From assembly GCF_003131205.1 (NCBI RefSeq), contig NZ_QFFY01000007.1, positions 124,001 to 188,000 on the forward strand: a DNA stretch of 64,000 nt, written 5' to 3'. Origin of the DNA: Occallatibacter savannae. Lineage in GTDB: Bacteria; Acidobacteriota; Terriglobia; Terriglobales; Acidobacteriaceae. Under the pieces are notes generated by a model, which did not search any database, had not been told where the DNA came from, and saw nothing but the letters and a program-made list of their open reading frames with translations. The translations under genes were made by a program, and so were the position numbers. This document shows positions 60,969 through 64,000 of the stretch, piece by piece (positions within the stretch are counted from its first letter, which is position 1; the number at the start of each line of letters is the position of its first letter).

Positions 60969-62351
60969 CTACTTCCCAAGCTCCGCCAGAATCAACGGCC
61001 CCAACTGGCTCACGCTCCCCGCCCCCAGCGTCATAATCACGTCGCCTTCGCGCGCCGCGCCCGCCGCCGCCGCGATCGCCGACGGAAAATCCGCCACAAA
61101 CTCCGCCTGCGACTCCCTAATCTTCGCAGTCAGCAGCTCCGCGGTAATCCCCGGCAGCGGTTCCTCACTCGCAGCGTAAATCGGCAGCACAAACACCCGG
61201 TTCGCATCCCCAAAGGCACCGCCAAACTCATCCAGCAGATCTCGTGTCCGCGTATACCGGTGCGGCTGGAAGATCACGTGAATCCGCCCGTCCCGACAGT
61301 ACTCCCGCGCGGCCGCCAGCGTTGCACGAATCTCCGTCGGATGGTGCCCGTAATCATCGACCACCGTTACGCCCCGCGCCTTTCCCCGAATCTGAAACCG
61401 CCGATCCACGCCGCGAAAACTCGAGATGCCCGCCGCAATCTGCTCCGGCTTCACTTCCAGCTGATGCGCAATCGCCACCGCCGCCGTCGCGTTCAGCGCA
61501 TTGTGCCGCCCCGGAACGTGCAGCTCAAACGGCCCCAGCACCCCGCCCGGCGCATGAACCTGAAAGCACGAGAACGATCCCAACCCGGCCTTCATCTTTT
61601 CCCGATCCAGAAACTCGAGCCGATACTCCGCCTCAGCATCCACGCCATACCGGAACACACGCCGATGTGCCCGCGGCAGTATCGCCGCCAGCGCCGCATT
61701 ATCCGCACAAGCCGTCACCGCCCCATAAAACGGCACCTTGTCCATGAACTGGAGGTACGCGTTCTCCACATCCGCCATGTCGCGATAGCAATCCATGTGC
61801 TCGCGATCCAGATTCGTCACCACTGCCAATATCGGCGGCAGCTTCAAAAACGACCGGTCGCTCTCATCCGCTTCCGCCACCAGATACTGCGTCGTCCCGA
61901 GCTTCGCGTTCGACCCCAGCGAATCCACACGCCCGCCCACTACCACCGTCGGATCGAGCCCGCCCGCAGCCAGCACCGTCGCCACCATCGATGTCGTGGT
62001 CGTCTTGCCGTGCATGCCCGCGATCGCGATCCCGTACTTCAGCCGCATCAGCTCAGCCAGCATCTCCGCCCGCTGAATCACCGGAATCTTCTGCGCCCGC
62101 GCCTCCACCACCTCAGGGTTCGTCGCCAGCACCGCAGAGCTCGTCACCACCACAGTCGCACCGGCCACATTCTCCGCGCGGTGCCCCGCATAGATAGTCG
62201 CGCCGAGCTGCGCCAACCGATCCGTCACCGGGCCGCGCCGCAAATCGGACCCCGACACCTTGAAACCCATGTTGACCAGGATCTCGGCAATCCCGCTCAT
62301 GCCGATCCCGCCAATCCCAATGAAGTGCGCGTGCTGTGAAGTGACAAACAT
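60969..62351 (-). CDS. murC: UDP-N-acetylmuramate--L-alanine ligase
   Basis: 460 aa. Mur ligase layout: N-terminal UDP-binding domain with HFIGIGGIGMSGIAEIL (MurC-specific), central ATPase domain with the P-loop GMHGKTTTTS near residue 113 and the Asn/Glu/His metal and carbamyl-Lys region (EADESD, NLDREHMD), and the C-terminal domain DYGHHPTEI and FQPHRYTRT. It adds L-Ala to UDP-MurNAc, the first peptide step of murein precursor synthesis. It belongs with ftsQ-ftsA-ftsZ in the dcw cluster, but two unrelated genes and repeats lie between. No strong Shine-Dalgarno. Confidence 0.97.
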   Translation of the reverse strand: MFVTSQHAHFIGIGGIGMSGIAEILVNMGFKVSGSDLRRGPVTDRLAQLGATIYAGHRAENVAGATVVVTSSAVLATNPEVVEARAQKIPVIQRAEMLAELMRLKYGIAIAGMHGKTTTTSMVATVLAAGGLDPTVVVGGRVDSLGSNAKLGTTQYLVAEADESDRSFLKLPPILAVVTNLDREHMDCYRDMADVENAYLQFMDKVPFYGAVTACADNAALAAILPRAHRRVFRYGVDAEAEYRLEFLDREKMKAGLGSFSCFQVHAPGGVLGPFELHVPGRHNALNATAAVAIAHQLEVKPEQIAAGISSFRGVDRRFQIRGKARGVTVVDDYGHHPTEIRATLAAAREYCRDGRIHVIFQPHRYTRTRDLLDEFGGAFGDANRVFVLPIYAASEEPLPGITAELLTAKIRESQAEFVADFPSAIAAAAGAAREGDVIMTLGAGSVSQLGPLILAELGK

Positions 62352-62441
62352 GGCTAACGAAGGTTCAGCTTAGCACCCGAAGGCTCGCATTCGTTCTGCA
62401 GCGGGGCACCTCCTTGCGAATGCTTCGGGCTTTGTCGCAAT

Positions 62442-62478
62442 TGAAGCTAGGAGCTAAAAGCTGAGAGCTAAAAGCTGG
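62442..62478. repeat. AGCTAAAAGCTGAG short tandem repeat
   Basis: Four imperfect copies of GAGCTAAAAGCT just before the 3' end of the YbdK-like gene; related to 26108-26146 and 45560-45592. Confidence 0.75.
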
Positions 62479-62483
62479 CTGTT

Positions 62484-63590
62484 CTACAACCCCGCCCGCG
62501 TCTCCTCCGCCATATAATCCACCACCGCCTTCAAATCGCCTTTCGATTCCTCAAACACCTTCAGCTGCCGGTCAGCCCCCGTGCCCGTCTTCATGATCTT
62601 CCGAATCCCCTCGATCGCTTCTCTGCTTCCAAGCTCATCCACCGCCGGATCGATCATCGCCAGGTACTCCTCGATCAGGTCGCGTTCCGGAACCTCCTGC
62701 TGTTTGCCGAAATCAATCAGACACCCATCCAGCCCGTAACGCACCGCACGAAATTTGTTCTCCATCAGCAGCGGCCGTGCATAGTGCCTGAAGTCCTGGT
62801 TCCTCTCGTGCAGCTTGCATAGATAAAAGGCCGTCGCCTGAATCAGCGCCGCAATCGCAATCGTCTCCTCCGCCCGCAACGGAATATCGCACGCCCTCAC
62901 CTCCACCGTGTTGAAGAAAGGATGCGGCCGGATATCCCACCAGATCTTCTTCGCGTTATCGATGCAGTTCGTCCGCACCAGCAGGCTCACATAGTTTTCA
63001 AACTCCGAGTAGCTCGAGAACGCATCCGGAATCCCCGTCCGCGGAAAATTCTCAAACACCTTCGCGCGATATCCCTTATATCCCGTATTCAGCCCCAGCC
63101 AGAACGGCGAATTCGTCGACAGCGCCATGATGTGCGGCAAAAAGTAGCGCATCGCATTCATCACGCGAATCGCCTCTTCCCGATCCTCGATCCCCACATG
63201 CACGTGCAGCCCGAAGATCAGATTCGACCGCGCCACAAGCTGCAGATCCTTCACCACCTGGTGATACCGCGGATCGGGATAGATCTCCTGCGTCCTCCAG
63301 TCCGCAAAAGGATGCGTAGCCCCCGCCACCAGTTCCAGGTCGTGCTCCCGCGCGAGCTTGATCATCTCGCGCCGCAGCTCGTACACATCTTCGCGCGCCT
63401 CGTCGATGTTGCGGCAGATCCGCGTGCCCACCTCCACCACCGACGTGTGCATCTCCGCCTTCACACGCTCCTGCAGCCGCATCTTTCCCTGCGCCAGCAT
63501 CTCCGTCTGGATGTGCGAGCGCAGATCGCGCGTTACCGGATCGATCGTCTGATATTCCTCTTCGATACCCAGGGAGAAGGATGGCCGCAT
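62484..63590 (-). CDS. YbdK/GCS2-family carboxylate-amine ligase
   Basis: 368 aa from ATG 63590 (GAGGT eight bases upstream); the longer frame lacks support. Glutamate-cysteine ligase type 2 fold: FSLGIEEEYQTID start (EExE metal-binding motif), VKAEMHTSVVEVGT, and HVHVGIEDREEAI (metal/substrate His) near residue 130, then WWDIRPHPFFNTVEVRACD. E. coli YbdK has weak gamma-glutamylcysteine activity; related proteins form amide bonds between Glu-like acids and amines. It lies upstream of murC on the same strand, 132 bp away. Its real substrate is not known. Confidence 0.9.
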   Translation of the reverse strand: MRPSFSLGIEEEYQTIDPVTRDLRSHIQTEMLAQGKMRLQERVKAEMHTSVVEVGTRICRNIDEAREDVYELRREMIKLAREHDLELVAGATHPFADWRTQEIYPDPRYHQVVKDLQLVARSNLIFGLHVHVGIEDREEAIRVMNAMRYFLPHIMALSTNSPFWLGLNTGYKGYRAKVFENFPRTGIPDAFSSYSEFENYVSLLVRTNCIDNAKKIWWDIRPHPFFNTVEVRACDIPLRAEETIAIAALIQATAFYLCKLHERNQDFRHYARPLLMENKFRAVRYGLDGCLIDFGKQQEVPERDLIEEYLAMIDPAVDELGSREAIEGIRKIMKTGTGADRQLKVFEESKGDLKAVVDYMAEETRAGL

Positions 63591-63698
63591 AGGATTGACC
63601 TCGGTGAAGCTTGCGCACATTGTAGACGAGCACTCGTATGCGCAACCTAAAACCAGTCCATCGGAAGGACGTCCGGGGCCCGCTCCCTCAACCACCCC

Positions 63699-63980
63699 GC
63701 TAACTTGCTAACTCGCTGGGTGCCCCCGGTCCCTCGCACTTGGGGACCGGGACATCGCCGGGACGGCATAGCCGTGCGCCACATCTCTACACTCCGCTCC
63801 CTCAACCTCCCCGCTAACTTGCTAACTCGCTGGGCGCCCCCGGTCCCTCGCACTTGGGGACCGGGGAAATCGCCAGGACAGCATAGCCGTGCGCCCGGCT
63901 GTGCACTCCGCTCCTCAACCACCCCGCTAACTTGCTAACTCGCTAACGCCGCAAAGCGGCGCTAACTCGCTGCTTTTGTC
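63699..63980. repeat. Tandem array of composite repeat (about 114-bp period)
   Basis: Two full units start at 63699 and 63813 and a third partial at 63926. Each has GCTAACTTGCTAACTCGCTG, a family-A hairpin (GGTCCCTCGCACTTGGGGACCGGG), GGxATAGCCGTGCGCC and a CTCCGCTCCxTCAACC tail. The third ends in the CGCCGCAAAGCGGCG hairpin and TTTTGTCA, as in 17970-18150. 63591-64000 has no gene. Confidence 0.9.
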
Positions 63981-64000
63981 ATAAAAAAGAAGAACGGCAG

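Overview
The window looks like a chromosomal segment of an acidobacterium (Acidobacteriota, probably class Terriglobia, family Acidobacteriaceae). This is inferred from several traits seen together: strongly C-biased third codon positions, two very large Oar-like TonB-dependent receptors with an N-terminal carboxypeptidase-regulatory-like domain, an ADOP-type ABC permease, a winged-helix/TPR regulator, and gaps packed with hairpin and short tandem repeats. No tRNA, rRNA, CRISPR array or recognisable transposase was seen. Many long open frames lie antisense to real genes; these are GC artefacts and were left out.

Layout. 1-3983: end of a serine beta-lactamase-family protein, an alpha/beta hydrolase, ffh and a peroxiredoxin-like protein. 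4153-9418: carbohydrate block on the minus strand (frameshifted GH20 hexosaminidase, HGSNAT-like acyltransferase, xylulokinase). 9657-17257: O-methyltransferase, TonB receptor 1 and ADOP permease. 17481-21636: small membrane protein and a three-gene phosphorelay (CHASE3 kinase, single-domain receiver, receiver-kinase hybrid). 22177-25881: TonB receptor 2, apparently wedged between the kinase and a decayed copy of that kinase's 3' end. 26170-29563: HEAGH metallopeptidase, frameshifted ATP-grasp ligase and PilT. 30005-34983: PhoU, flavin reductase, PEBP lipoprotein, MFS transporter, YceI and MarR. 35138-40138: pseudo-receiver LuxR regulator, PilZ protein, an ATP-grasp-like protein divergent from an exported Pro-rich tandem-repeat protein, and two unknown membrane proteins. 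40223-46649: aldo/keto reductase, DUF6321-like basic protein, a run of five tiny genes, an AI-2E transporter fused to a B12-binding-like module, and DedA-rhodanese. 46765-51876: lipoprotein, SDR, decayed small gene, an 814-bp repeat desert and a CadC-like TPR regulator. 52129-63590: cell-division/murein block (transpeptidase, ftsZ, ftsA, ftsQ, murC) interrupted by a cyanophycinase and a GH30 enzyme, followed by a YbdK-like ligase.

The genes least explained by known systems are the two families of tiny proteins at 41838-43305 and the divergent ATP-grasp/tandem-repeat pair at 36450-38340. The gaps are also unusual. One hairpin family (GGTGCCCC...GGGGACC or ...CATGGGA) has about 14 copies, a composite repeat has three locations, and several repeat hairpins probably double as terminators.

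Two genes, possibly three, carry one extra base. Two of these lie in A/T runs, so assembly error must be excluded before calling them pseudogenes.
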